Part shown: positions 48,896 through 57,137 of the stretch, one piece after another | Layout: each line of letters starts with the position of its first letter | How positions within the stretch are numbered: the first letter of the stretch is position 1 | Origin: an uncultured Subdoligranulum sp. | Lineage (GTDB): Bacteria > Bacillota > Clostridia > Oscillospirales > Ruminococcaceae | Direction: 5' to 3' | DNA: 64,000 nucleotides | NCBI RefSeq assembly: GCF_963931595.1 | Contig: NZ_OZ007030.1 | Span: 62,001 to 126,000, forward strand | Made by a program: the position numbers and the translations under genes | Notes under the pieces: model-generated | Told to the model about the DNA's origin: nothing | Databases searched by the model: none | The model's input: the letters and a program-made list of their open reading frames with translations, nothing else

Positions 48896-51184
48896 ATGGC
48901 TGTCTTTACCAATACCAACCAGAAGGTACATACTCCGCCGCTCCGGCTGGAGGCGCTGCTGCCCGCGGGGGCGCGGTGGTCAGCACTGGCCTGGCAGGGG
49001 GCCGCGGCTGTCACGGGGGCGGTGCTGGGCGCCGGACAGATCTACGGCGGCGCCGCGCCCTTCGGGCTGGCGCTGGTCATCGGGTGTCCGCCGGCCTATC
49101 TGCTGGCTTCCGGCGTGGGGGCGCTGGCGGGGAGTCTGCTCTTTCAGCCGGTGGCCATGGGGCTCAAACTGGCGGGGGCGCTGGCGGCTGCCGTGGCGGG
49201 GCGGTGGCTCAGCGGCGGCAATTCCCGCACGGCGGCCTGGGCCGGGGGCCTTACGCTGCTGGCCATCCAGGCCCTGGGCATTTTTCTGGCGGGGGGCATC
49301 CTGGACCCTGGCCAGACCGTCGCCACGGGATGCACGGCCCTGCTGGCGGCGGGAATCGGCTGGGCGTTTCTCCGTTTTCCGGTACAGCAGCCGGGCGGGG
49401 CCTGCCTCTGGCTGGCGGTGGGGACGGCCTGCCTCCAGCGCTGTACCCTCGGACCGCTGGCTCCGGGCCTGGCACTGGCGGCCGCGGCGGGGCTCTGCGC
49501 GGCCATCGCCGGGACGCTGGAACAGACGGCGGTACTCAGCATCGCCCTGGCGGCCGCCCTGACGGCGGCCAGTCCCCAGCTGTGCTATGCGGCCCTCAGC
49601 GTGGCGCTGGGCAGCCTGGGGGCAGCCTGTCTGTTCCCCGGCGAGCGGTGGCGCTGCGCGGGGGTCTTTGTGGCGGGCTGCACGGTGGGGGCGCTGGCCG
49701 CCCCCGACGCCGCCGGCGTGCTGCCGCTGGCTGCCGGGGGCGGGGTGGGCCTCTGCGCGGCGGTGGCCCTGCCGGGGGAGTGGCTGCGCACGATTTTTCC
49801 GCCCCCCGCGCCGCCGGTGCAGTCCCAGGGCCTTACCGGGGCCGCCCGCCGCCTGGCCAACGTGGCCGATACCTTGAGCGACATCGCCGACACCGTCAAC
49901 GCGGTGTGTGCCCGGCAGATGCCGCCCAAGGGGGAAAACTTCGATTTCGTGGTGGAGCACATCGCCCGCACCACCTGCCAGACCTGCACCCGGCGCAACC
50001 GCTGCTGGGTGCGGGGGTATGCCACGGCGATGGACGGGCTGTATCAGCTCAAGCCCACCCTGGAGAGCACCGGCCATGTGGAGGTGGAGGACCTGCCGGG
50101 ACAGCTCTCGGTCTGTATTCATCCGGGGGACCTGTGCACGGCGGCCAACCACGGCTACCGGCTGTGGCGCAGCCGCCGCCAGACCCGGGCCCGGGCCACC
50201 ATGCTGCGCACAGCCCTCACCGAGCAGTACAGCGCGCTGGCGGGGGCGCTGGCCCAGCTGGCGGGCAGACTGGGCCAGGCGGGACTGCCCGACCCCCGGC
50301 GGGAGGCCCGGGTGGTGCAGCTCTTCGGGGAGCTGGGGCTGGACGCCCTGGAGTGCAGCGTGAGTTCTGATCTGGCGGGACGGCTGTCGGTGTCGGTGAC
50401 CATCGCCCGCACCCGCTTTGCCGAGGAGGAGGTGACAGCCCTTACCGGGGAGGTGAGCCGCATCTGCCGCCGGGACCTGGATATCCCTGAAATCACCCAT
50501 TGCCGCACCGTGACGATGCTGCATTTCGGCGAGCGCCCGGTGTTCCGGGCGGAGTTCGGTGCAGCGGCCCACCCGGCCAAAGGACAGACGGTGAGCGGCG
50601 ATGCGCTGGAACAGTTCTGCGACACCAGCGGCCGGGCCCAGATGCTGCTCTGTGACGGGATGGGCACCGGGCGTCCGGCGGCGGTGGACGGCCAGATGGC
50701 GGCCCGGCTGACCAGCCAGCTGCTGCGGGCGGGCTTTGCGGCGGAGAGCGCCGCACGGCTTGTCAATGTGGCGCTGGGGCTCAAGAGCGCCGAGCAGGAA
50801 TCCGGCGCCACGCTGGACCTGCTGACGGTGGACCTTTACACCGGCCGGGCGGGGCTGTTCAAGGCGGGGGCGGCGCCCAGTTTTCTTGTGCGGGGCGGGG
50901 TGCCCCATATGCTGGAGGGGGCCAGCCTGCCCATGGGGGTGATGGACAGCCTGGTGGGGCGTTCCACCACCTTCGGGCTGGACGCAGGGGACTGGGTGGT
51001 GCTGGTCAGCGACGGGGTGCTCACCGACGGCACCCAGTGGCTGCTGGAACAGCTGCAGCTCAGCGCGAAGCTGGGGCACACGCCCCAGCAGGCCGCCCAG
51101 ACGCTGGCCGACGCGGCGGTGCGCCGTGCGGGGGAAAAGCAGGACGACATCACGGTGGCGGTGGTGCGGCTGGCACAGCCGTGA
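48896..51184 (+). CDS. spoIIE: Stage II sporulation protein E-like phosphatase
   Basis: A 762-residue membrane phosphatase. Residues about 25-305 form roughly ten hydrophobic segments; a cysteine-bearing central region follows (ARTTCQTCTRRNRCWVRGYA, VCIHPGDLC). The C-terminal PP2C/SpoIIE domain shows LLCDGMGTGRPAAVDGQMAA, TLDLLTVDLYTGRAGLFKAG, VLVSDGVLTDG and QDDITVAVVRL, i.e. the metal-binding aspartates. In endospore formers SpoIIE dephosphorylates SpoIIAA to activate sigma-F and acts at the polar septum. The length and layout match SpoIIE, supporting a sporulating or formerly sporulating lineage. GGGGGAA precedes ATG 48896. Confidence 0.9.
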   Translation: MAVFTNTNQKVHTPPLRLEALLPAGARWSALAWQGAAAVTGAVLGAGQIYGGAAPFGLALVIGCPPAYLLASGVGALAGSLLFQPVAMGLKLAGALAAAVAGRWLSGGNSRTAAWAGGLTLLAIQALGIFLAGGILDPGQTVATGCTALLAAGIGWAFLRFPVQQPGGACLWLAVGTACLQRCTLGPLAPGLALAAAAGLCAAIAGTLEQTAVLSIALAAALTAASPQLCYAALSVALGSLGAACLFPGERWRCAGVFVAGCTVGALAAPDAAGVLPLAAGGGVGLCAAVALPGEWLRTIFPPPAPPVQSQGLTGAARRLANVADTLSDIADTVNAVCARQMPPKGENFDFVVEHIARTTCQTCTRRNRCWVRGYATAMDGLYQLKPTLESTGHVEVEDLPGQLSVCIHPGDLCTAANHGYRLWRSRRQTRARATMLRTALTEQYSALAGALAQLAGRLGQAGLPDPRREARVVQLFGELGLDALECSVSSDLAGRLSVSVTIARTRFAEEEVTALTGEVSRICRRDLDIPEITHCRTVTMLHFGERPVFRAEFGAAAHPAKGQTVSGDALEQFCDTSGRAQMLLCDGMGTGRPAAVDGQMAARLTSQLLRAGFAAESAARLVNVALGLKSAEQESGATLDLLTVDLYTGRAGLFKAGAAPSFLVRGGVPHMLEGASLPMGVMDSLVGRSTTFGLDAGDWVVLVSDGVLTDGTQWLLEQLQLSAKLGHTPQQAAQTLADAAVRRAGEKQDDITVAVVRLAQP

Positions 51185-51258
51185 GCGCTGGCGCTGCAAA
51201 AGGGGGAACAGGACCGCCGGTCGGCGCACTGCGCCCGCAGGCGCGTTTCGCAGGCCAA

Positions 51259-51275
51259 CCGCTGCGCAGCAGCGG
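51259..51275. other. Perfect small hairpin in the spoIIE-EF-G gap
   Basis: CCGCTGC pairs with GCAGCGG around GCA. No T-run, so probably not a terminator. Apart from it and the promoter below, the 305-base gap 51185-51489 shows nothing I can support. Confidence 0.4.
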
Positions 51276-51367
51276 CTCCTGGGCCGGAAATGTCCGCCGA
51301 CGCAGACGGTTTTCAGGTGTAATTTGCCACTTGTATAAAAATATTTCCAGAAATTCAGAAAAAACTG

Positions 51368-51396
51368 TTTAAAATTCCACAAATATGTGGTAAAGT
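51368..51396 (+). promoter_or_regulatory. Promoter of the EF-G-like gene, with palindrome in the spacer
   Basis: TTTAAA (51368-51373), 17-base spacer, TAAAGT (51391-51396). The spacer contains CCACA-N4-TGTGG (51377-51390), placed where a repressor would block RNA polymerase. Confidence 0.5.
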
Positions 51397-51489
51397 AGTA
51401 TCAATCGGTGAGAAATGTTCAAATTCACCATAATTCTACGCCGCGGGGCGGGAGGTAAGGCCCCGGCGCGAAAAGAGGTTTGACGATTC

Positions 51490-53565
51490 ATGGACTATGC
51501 AAGCAAAGACATCCGCAACATTCTGGTAGCCGGGCATGCCGGCTGCGGCAAGACGACGCTGGTCGAGGCGCTGCTGTATCTGAGCGGTGCCACCGAGCGC
51601 ATGGGCCGTGTGGAGGACGGCACCACCGCCAGCGATTTTGATCCCGAGGAAGCGCGCCGCAAAGCCTCGCTGAATTCCAGCGTGATCCCGGTGGAGTATG
51701 AGGGCATCAAGTACAACCTGATCGACACCCCGGGTCTTTTCGACTTTGAGACGGGCGCGGCCGAGGGCGTCATGGCGGCCGAGAGCGTGCTGATCTGCGT
51801 GTCGGGCCGGTCGGGCGTCAGCGTGGGCGCCGAGAAAGCCTATCGTCTGGCCTGCAAGCAGAACAAGGCGCGGATGATCTTTGTGACCAAGGCGGACCTG
51901 GAAAACGCCGATTACTTCAAGATCCTCGAACAGATGAAGATCGAATTCGGACCCAGTGTCTGTCCCTGCGTGGTGCCTGTGCGTCTGGACGACGGCACCG
52001 TGGCGTACATCAACCTGTTCAGTCAGAAAGCATTCAAGTACGAAGGCGGCAAGCAGATCCAGATCGACCTGCCGGACATCGGCCACCGTTTTGAGGGCCT
52101 GATCCAGGCCATGAGTGAGGCCATCGCCGAGACCGACGAGGCCCTGATGGAAAAATTCTTTGAAGGGGAGCCCTTCACCACGGAGGAGATCGTCCAGGGC
52201 ATGGCGGCCGGTGTGCGTACCGGCCAGATCACGCCGGTGTTCTGCGGCAGTGCCGTGAACAACCAGGCGCTGGATATGCTGCTGTACAACATGAACGTAT
52301 TGCTGCCCGGAGCGGACACCGCCGCGGCGGTGGGCGAGACGAAGGACGGCGAGCCGGTGGAAGTCACCGCCGACCCGGATGCCCCGGTCTGCGCCTACGT
52401 CTTCAAGACGGTAGCGGATCCGTTTGTGGGCAAGCTGAGCTTTATCAAGGTACTGTCCGGCAAGCTGACGGCCACCAGCAATGTGGTGAACGCCCGCACC
52501 GGCCAGCCCGAGCGTCTGGGCAAGACGCTGACGGTCTGCGGCAAGAAGCAGACCGATACGGCGGCCATCGGCACCGGCGATATCGGCGCGGTGGCCAAGC
52601 TGGCCACGGCCAAGACCGGCGACACGCTGTGTGACCCCGCCCGTGTGGTGGCGCTGCCGGCGCCCAGCTATCCCATTGCCAGCTACCGCATGGCGGTGAA
52701 GGTGGCCAAGAAGGGCGACGAGGGCAAGGTGTCCGGTGCGCTGACCCGCCTGATGGAGGAGGACCCGGCCATCACCTTCCAGGTGGACCCCGAGACCAAA
52801 CAGCAGATCATCGGCGGCCTGGGCACCCAGCATCTGGAAGTGGCGGTTGCCAAGCTGAAGAACAAGTTCGGCGTGGAGATCACGCTGGAAACCCCGCGGG
52901 TACCCTACCGCGAATCCATCCGCAAGAGCTGCAAGGCCCAGGGCCGGCACAAGAAGCAGACCGGCGGTCACGGCCAGTTCGGCGATGTGTGGATCCAGTT
53001 CGAGCCCATCGAGGGGGAGGATATCGAGTTTGCCGAGAACGTCTTCGGCGGCAGTGTGCCCAAGAACTACTTCCCCGCCGTGGAAAAGGGTGTCCGTCAG
53101 GCCGCCGAGCACGGCGTGCTGGCGGGATATCCCATGGTGGGCATGAAAGCCACCCTGCTGGACGGCAGCTATCATCCGGTGGACTCCAGTGAAATGGCGT
53201 TCATCATGGCGGCCAAGCTGGCCTACAAGGCGGCCATCCCCGAGGCGGGACCCGTGCTGCTGGAACCCATCGGCGCCCTGAAGGCGCATGTGCCGGCGGA
53301 CAATACCGGCGATATCATGGGTGAGGTCACCAAGCGGCGCGGCCGCGTGCTGGGCATGAATCCCGACGAGGACGGCATGCAGGTGGTGGAAGCGGAAGTG
53401 CCCATGGCGGAAATGCAGGATTTCACCACCTTCCTGCGGCAGCTGACCCAGGGCCGCGGTTGGTTTACCTTCGATTTCGTCCGGTATGAGGTCCTGCCCC
53501 AGATGCTGGAAGCCAAGGTCATCGCCCAGGCCAAGGAACTGGGCAACCTGTCCGACGACGAGTGA
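51490..53565 (+). CDS. Elongation factor G-like translational GTPase (EF-G paralogue)
   Basis: A 691-residue GTPase with EF-G layout. G1 AGHAGCGKTTLVEALLY, G3 IDTPGLFDFETGA and G4 with TKAD in place of the canonical NKxD (FVTKADLENADYFKI); domain II PVCAYVFKTVADPFVGKLSF; domain III AITFQVDPETKQQIIGGLG; domain IV TGGHGQFGDVWIQFEP; domain V MGEVTKRRGRVLGMNPDEDG. The altered G1/G4 wording is typical of the EF-G2-like group seen in Firmicutes besides normal FusA, whose exact role (ribosome rescue, disassembly or tetracycline-type protection) is unsettled. It stands alone, so it is not the str-operon fusA. Confidence 0.88.
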   Translation: MDYASKDIRNILVAGHAGCGKTTLVEALLYLSGATERMGRVEDGTTASDFDPEEARRKASLNSSVIPVEYEGIKYNLIDTPGLFDFETGAAEGVMAAESVLICVSGRSGVSVGAEKAYRLACKQNKARMIFVTKADLENADYFKILEQMKIEFGPSVCPCVVPVRLDDGTVAYINLFSQKAFKYEGGKQIQIDLPDIGHRFEGLIQAMSEAIAETDEALMEKFFEGEPFTTEEIVQGMAAGVRTGQITPVFCGSAVNNQALDMLLYNMNVLLPGADTAAAVGETKDGEPVEVTADPDAPVCAYVFKTVADPFVGKLSFIKVLSGKLTATSNVVNARTGQPERLGKTLTVCGKKQTDTAAIGTGDIGAVAKLATAKTGDTLCDPARVVALPAPSYPIASYRMAVKVAKKGDEGKVSGALTRLMEEDPAITFQVDPETKQQIIGGLGTQHLEVAVAKLKNKFGVEITLETPRVPYRESIRKSCKAQGRHKKQTGGHGQFGDVWIQFEPIEGEDIEFAENVFGGSVPKNYFPAVEKGVRQAAEHGVLAGYPMVGMKATLLDGSYHPVDSSEMAFIMAAKLAYKAAIPEAGPVLLEPIGALKAHVPADNTGDIMGEVTKRRGRVLGMNPDEDGMQVVEAEVPMAEMQDFTTFLRQLTQGRGWFTFDFVRYEVLPQMLEAKVIAQAKELGNLSDDE

Positions 53566-53588
53566 CCCGCGCAAGGGGTGCTTGTTCC

Positions 53589-53625
53589 TGTTCTTTCTTT
53601 GCAAAGAAAGAACCAAAGAAACTCC
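53589..53625. repeat. Palindromic interspersed repeat, copy 2
   Basis: GTTCTTTCTTTGCAAAGAAAGAAC-type palindrome followed by CAAAGAAACTCC; the reverse complement matches copies 1 and 3. It lies in inverse orientation on one side of the terminator 53630-53673. Confidence 0.6.
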
Positions 53626-53629
53626 AAAC

Positions 53630-53673
53630 AAAAATCAGGAGGTCATGGCGTATGCCATGGCCTCCTGATTTTT
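53630..53673. terminator. Bidirectional terminator between EF-G-like gene and gltX
   Basis: AAAAATCAGGAGG pairs perfectly with CCTCCTGATTTTT; inside, CATGGC/GCCATG extends the stem. Confidence 0.85.
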
Positions 53674-53677
53674 AATT

Positions 53678-53716
53678 GAAAGTTCTTTTGGTCCTTTTCT
53701 TACAAGAAAAGGACAA
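53678..53716. repeat. Palindromic interspersed repeat, copy 3
   Basis: GTCCTTTTCTTACAAGAAAAGGAC-type palindrome preceded by GAAAGTTCTTTTG, homologous to copies 1 and 2. Confidence 0.6.
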
Positions 53717-53742
53717 GAGCAGGACAGTACCCTTTGCGCGGG

Positions 53743-55188
53743 TCACAGCGCCGCCAGGGCGGTGCGCAGGCGGGCGAGGGTTTCCTCCTTGCCCAGCATG
53801 GCGGCCAGATCAGTGCCGCCGCCCGGGGTGCGGGATTTGCCCGAGAGCGCGATGCCCAGGGGATAAAGCAGCCAGCCGTTCTTCTTCTCCATTGCCTCGG
53901 CCTGGGCCTTGCAGGCGTCAAAGATGGCGTCCCGGTTCCAGTCGGTGACCCCTTCCAGCACCGGCAGCAGGGCGGTCAGGGCCTCTTTTGCACTTTCCGG
54001 GGTGGTCTTCTGCTTCTTGTTGCGGTAGAGCTCTGCATCATAGGGCAGCACGGCATCGAAGAAATCCAGCTGCGGCGGAATGTCTTCGAGCACCTCGCAG
54101 CGGGGCTGGAGGTTCGCACAGAGCAGGTCGCGGTCGATGTCCCGGTGCACGGCGCTGTCGATGAAGGGATCAGCCAGACGGCGGAACTCCTCGGGGGGCA
54201 GGGCGCGGATGTAGGCCGCATTGATGGCCCGCAGTTTGAGGGGGTCAAAGATGGCCGGGGACTTGGAAATGCGGGACGGGTCCCAGATCTTGATCATCTC
54301 GTCCAGCGTGAAGATCTCCTGCTCGCCCTCCGGCGCCCAGCCCAGCAAGAGCAGATAATTCAGCACCGCCTGGGGCAGATATCCCTTGGCCACCAGGTCC
54401 TGGTAGCTGGCGTCGCCGTTGCGCTTGGACAGCTTGTTCTGGGCGTCCTTCATCACCGGCGGGCAGTGGATGTAGACCGGCTTCTCCCAGCCGAAGGCGT
54501 CGTAGAGCAGATTGTATTTCGGGGTGGAGGAGAGATACTCGCTGCCCCGGATGACGTGGGTGATGCCCATCAGGTGATCGTCCACTACGTTGGCGAAGTT
54601 GTAGGTGGGCATGCCGTCGGTTTTGATGAGAATCTGGTCGTCCAGCTCGCTGACGTTCACCTCAATGTGTCCGTAGACCACATCGTCGAATCCCGCCACG
54701 CCGCTCTCGGGGATCTTCTGCCGGATGACGTAGGGCTCGCCCGCCGCCAGCTTGGCCGCCACTTCCTCTTCCGAAAGGTTGCGGCAATGCCCGTCGTAGT
54801 GGGTCATCTCGCCGGCGGCCCGCTGGGCCTCGTGCAGCTCGTTGAGGCGCTCCTCGGTGCAGAAGCAGTAGTAGGCCTTGCCTGCCTTCACCAGCTGCTC
54901 GGCGTACTGCTTGAACATCCCCATCCGCTGGCTCTGCACATAGGGGCCCACGGGACCGCCGATGTCGGGGCCCTCGTCCCAGGTCAGGCCGGTGGCACGC
55001 AGGGTGCCGTAGATGATATCGGTGGCGCCCTCCACCAGGCGTCCCTGGTCGGTGTCCTCGATGCGCAGAATGAAGGTGCCGCCGTTGTGGCGCGCCTGCA
55101 GATAGGTGTACAGCGCGGTGCGCAGGTTGCCCACGTGCATATACCCCGTGGGGGACGGCGCAAAGCGGGTGCGTACATTGGATGCCAT
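53743..55188 (-). CDS. gltX: Glutamyl-tRNA synthetase
   Basis: Charges tRNA-Glu (and possibly tRNA-Gln) with glutamate; cytoplasmic class I enzyme of 481 residues. The HIGH-type motif is TRFAPSPTGYMHVGNLR at the N-terminus; the KMSKS-type motif is KLSKRNGDASYQDL near residue 250; FILRIEDTDQGRLVEGA is the typical Glu-binding strand. The C-terminal anticodon-binding helical domain is complete. ATG 55188 follows AAAGGGG at 8 bases, with the start MASNVRTRFAPSPTG as in relatives. Last gene of the long minus-strand operon. Confidence 0.95.
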   Translation of the reverse strand: MASNVRTRFAPSPTGYMHVGNLRTALYTYLQARHNGGTFILRIEDTDQGRLVEGATDIIYGTLRATGLTWDEGPDIGGPVGPYVQSQRMGMFKQYAEQLVKAGKAYYCFCTEERLNELHEAQRAAGEMTHYDGHCRNLSEEEVAAKLAAGEPYVIRQKIPESGVAGFDDVVYGHIEVNVSELDDQILIKTDGMPTYNFANVVDDHLMGITHVIRGSEYLSSTPKYNLLYDAFGWEKPVYIHCPPVMKDAQNKLSKRNGDASYQDLVAKGYLPQAVLNYLLLLGWAPEGEQEIFTLDEMIKIWDPSRISKSPAIFDPLKLRAINAAYIRALPPEEFRRLADPFIDSAVHRDIDRDLLCANLQPRCEVLEDIPPQLDFFDAVLPYDAELYRNKKQKTTPESAKEALTALLPVLEGVTDWNRDAIFDACKAQAEAMEKKNGWLLYPLGIALSGKSRTPGGGTDLAAMLGKEETLARLRTALAAL

Positions 55189-55267
55189 AAACAAAACCCC
55201 TTTTGTCTTTTGTCGTTTGTACTGTGTTTCTATCGAAAGTATAGCGGCCCCGGCGGGCCCTGTCAAC

Positions 55268-56551
55268 TTAAACGAGATACGGCTCGAACCGGTGCAGATC
55301 GTCGATCTTCACGGTGCCACGGTAAAAGACGCCGTCCTCCCGGTACTCCTCCGCCAGCACGCTGCCGCGGCTGCGCAGAATGTCCGCCAGCGCCAGCTTG
55401 TCGTAGGGCAGCACCACCTCGATGGTGCGCACCCGGTGGGCCAGTTCCTCGTCCAGACGGGCCAGCAGCTCGGGCAGGCCCCGGCCGGTCTTGGCGCTGG
55501 TCAGCAGCATGGCCGGGTCAAAGGCCGTCAGGTTGGCGGCGTCGCACTTGTTGTAGACCACCAGATGGGGGATCTCGCCGCAGTCCAGCGTGGAGAGCAC
55601 CTCGTCGGTGACGGCCAGCTGCTCAGCGGCCTGGGGATCGGAGGCGTCGGCCACCTTGACGATCACGTCGGCGAAGGCAGCCTCCTCCAGCGTGCTCTTG
55701 AAGGCCTCCACCAGATGGTGGGGCAGGCGGCTCACAAAACCGACGGTGTCCACGAGGATCACCTGCAGCCCGCTGGGCAGCGTCAGCTTGCGGGCGGTGG
55801 GGTCCAGCGTGGCGAACAGCATGTCCGCCTCAAAGATCTGCTCGCCGCAGAGTGCGTTCAGCAGGCTGGACTTGCCCACGTTGGTGTAGCCCACCAGCGC
55901 AATAACCGGGACGTTATTCTTCTGGCGGGCCCGGCGGGTCTCGCCCCGGCGCTTTTCCATCTCCCGGAGTTTGCCCTCCAGGTGCTCGATGCGCTGGTGC
56001 AGATGCCGGCGGTCCAGTTCCAGCTTGGTCTCACCGGCGCCGCGGCGGGCACCGGCGCCGCCGCCACCGCCGCCGCCCTGGCGGCTCAGGCTCTCGCCCA
56101 GGCCCTGCAGCCGGGGCAGCTGATACCGCAGCGTGGCCAGCTCGGTCTGGAGCTTGCCCTCGTTGGTGGTGGCCCGGGCCCGGAAAATCTCCAGGATCAG
56201 CATGGTGCGGTCCAGCACCTCCACCTGCAGGGCGGAGGAAAGGTTGCGGATCTGGCTGCCCGTCAGTTCGCCGTCAAAGATGGCGGCCCGGGCGTCCAGG
56301 TTCTGGCAGACCAGCCGCGCTTCGGCCACCTTGCCCTCCCCCAGCATGGTGGCGGCTTCGGGCACCGAACGCTTCTGCACCACCTCGGCCACCGCCTCCA
56401 TGCCGTTGGCGTCGGCCAGCGCCCGCAGCTCATCGAGACTGCGGGCCATATCGTACCGGCCCTGGTCCAGTGCCAGCAGCACCACGGGAATGGCTTCCCC
56501 CTCGGTGCGCTTCTGGGCCGTGGTGCCGAAATCCAAGGTAATCTCGCTCAT
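55268..56551 (-). CDS. hflX: Ribosome-associated GTPase HflX
   Basis: A 427-residue GTPase that splits stalled or hibernating ribosomes. The N-terminal ATP-binding/HflX domain (SLDELRALADANGMEAVAEV, GKVAEARLVCQNLDARAAIF) leads to a glycine-rich loop (GGGGGGAGARRG) and a coiled coil; the G domain carries GYTNVGKSSLLNAL (G1), LVDTVGFVSRLPHHLVEAF (G3) and YNKCDAANL (G4). The start ATG overlaps the preceding GNAT stop (ATGA), showing that it is translated from the surface-polysaccharide operon mRNA. Confidence 0.93.
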   Translation of the reverse strand: MSEITLDFGTTAQKRTEGEAIPVVLLALDQGRYDMARSLDELRALADANGMEAVAEVVQKRSVPEAATMLGEGKVAEARLVCQNLDARAAIFDGELTGSQIRNLSSALQVEVLDRTMLILEIFRARATTNEGKLQTELATLRYQLPRLQGLGESLSRQGGGGGGGAGARRGAGETKLELDRRHLHQRIEHLEGKLREMEKRRGETRRARQKNNVPVIALVGYTNVGKSSLLNALCGEQIFEADMLFATLDPTARKLTLPSGLQVILVDTVGFVSRLPHHLVEAFKSTLEEAAFADVIVKVADASDPQAAEQLAVTDEVLSTLDCGEIPHLVVYNKCDAANLTAFDPAMLLTSAKTGRGLPELLARLDEELAHRVRTIEVVLPYDKLALADILRSRGSVLAEEYREDGVFYRGTVKIDDLHRFEPYLV

Positions 56552-57126
56552 AGGTCCTCTTTGATCAGATGGTACGCCCGGCAGGGCACCGGCGTGCCGT
56601 CAAATTTGTGGTCGGTGATATCGTGGTCATAGACAAACCCCGCCTTCTGCAGCACGGCGCTGCAGGGGATGTTGTCGTTGGCGTGGCAGGCCGCCAGCCA
56701 GGGCGCCCCCACCGTGCCGAACCAGTAATCCCGCACGGCGCAGAGAGCTTCGGTGGCGTAGCCCTTGTTCCACCACTTGCGCCCCAGGGCAAAGCCCGCC
56801 TCCCAGGGCAGGCCCAGCCGCTCGGTGTTCAGGTGCCAGCCGGTCTTCATATCCTGGGCCGCAAACAGACTGATGGTGCCGAACAGCACCCCGCTGTGCT
56901 TGTCGGCGATGCCCCACTGGTAATAGGTGGGCTCGGGATAGTGCTTCTCCCACTCGTTGAGCAGCTCGGCGGTCTCGCCCCAGGTGCGGTGGGCGTTCCA
57001 CCGCAGATATTTTGTCACTTCGGGGTCGCTGGCCCAGTTGTTGTACATCATTTCGCAGTCGTCGATGGAAAGCCGGCGCAGCAGAAGGCGGCCGGTCTCC
57101 AGTTCCCGGGTGCCGCAATGTTTCAT
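56548..57126 (-). CDS. GNAT family N-acetyltransferase (RimJ/RimL-like)
   Basis: A 192-residue acetyl-CoA-dependent transferase of the GNAT_3 type. Features: RELETGRLLLRRLSIDDCEM at the start, NWASDPEVTKYLRW, GTISLFA strand, the acetyl-CoA-binding ALGRKWWNKGYATEAL near residue 115, and ACHANDNIPCSAVLQKAGF. These are common in RimJ/L-like enzymes acting on ribosomal-protein N-termini, drugs or sugars. ATG 57126 follows GAGGGGGA. Placement between the flippase and hflX leaves its substrate open. Confidence 0.88.
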   Translation of the reverse strand: MKHCGTRELETGRLLLRRLSIDDCEMMYNNWASDPEVTKYLRWNAHRTWGETAELLNEWEKHYPEPTYYQWGIADKHSGVLFGTISLFAAQDMKTGWHLNTERLGLPWEAGFALGRKWWNKGYATEALCAVRDYWFGTVGAPWLAACHANDNIPCSAVLQKAGFVYDHDITDHKFDGTPVPCRAYHLIKEDL

Positions 57127-57137
57127 GGAAATCCCCC

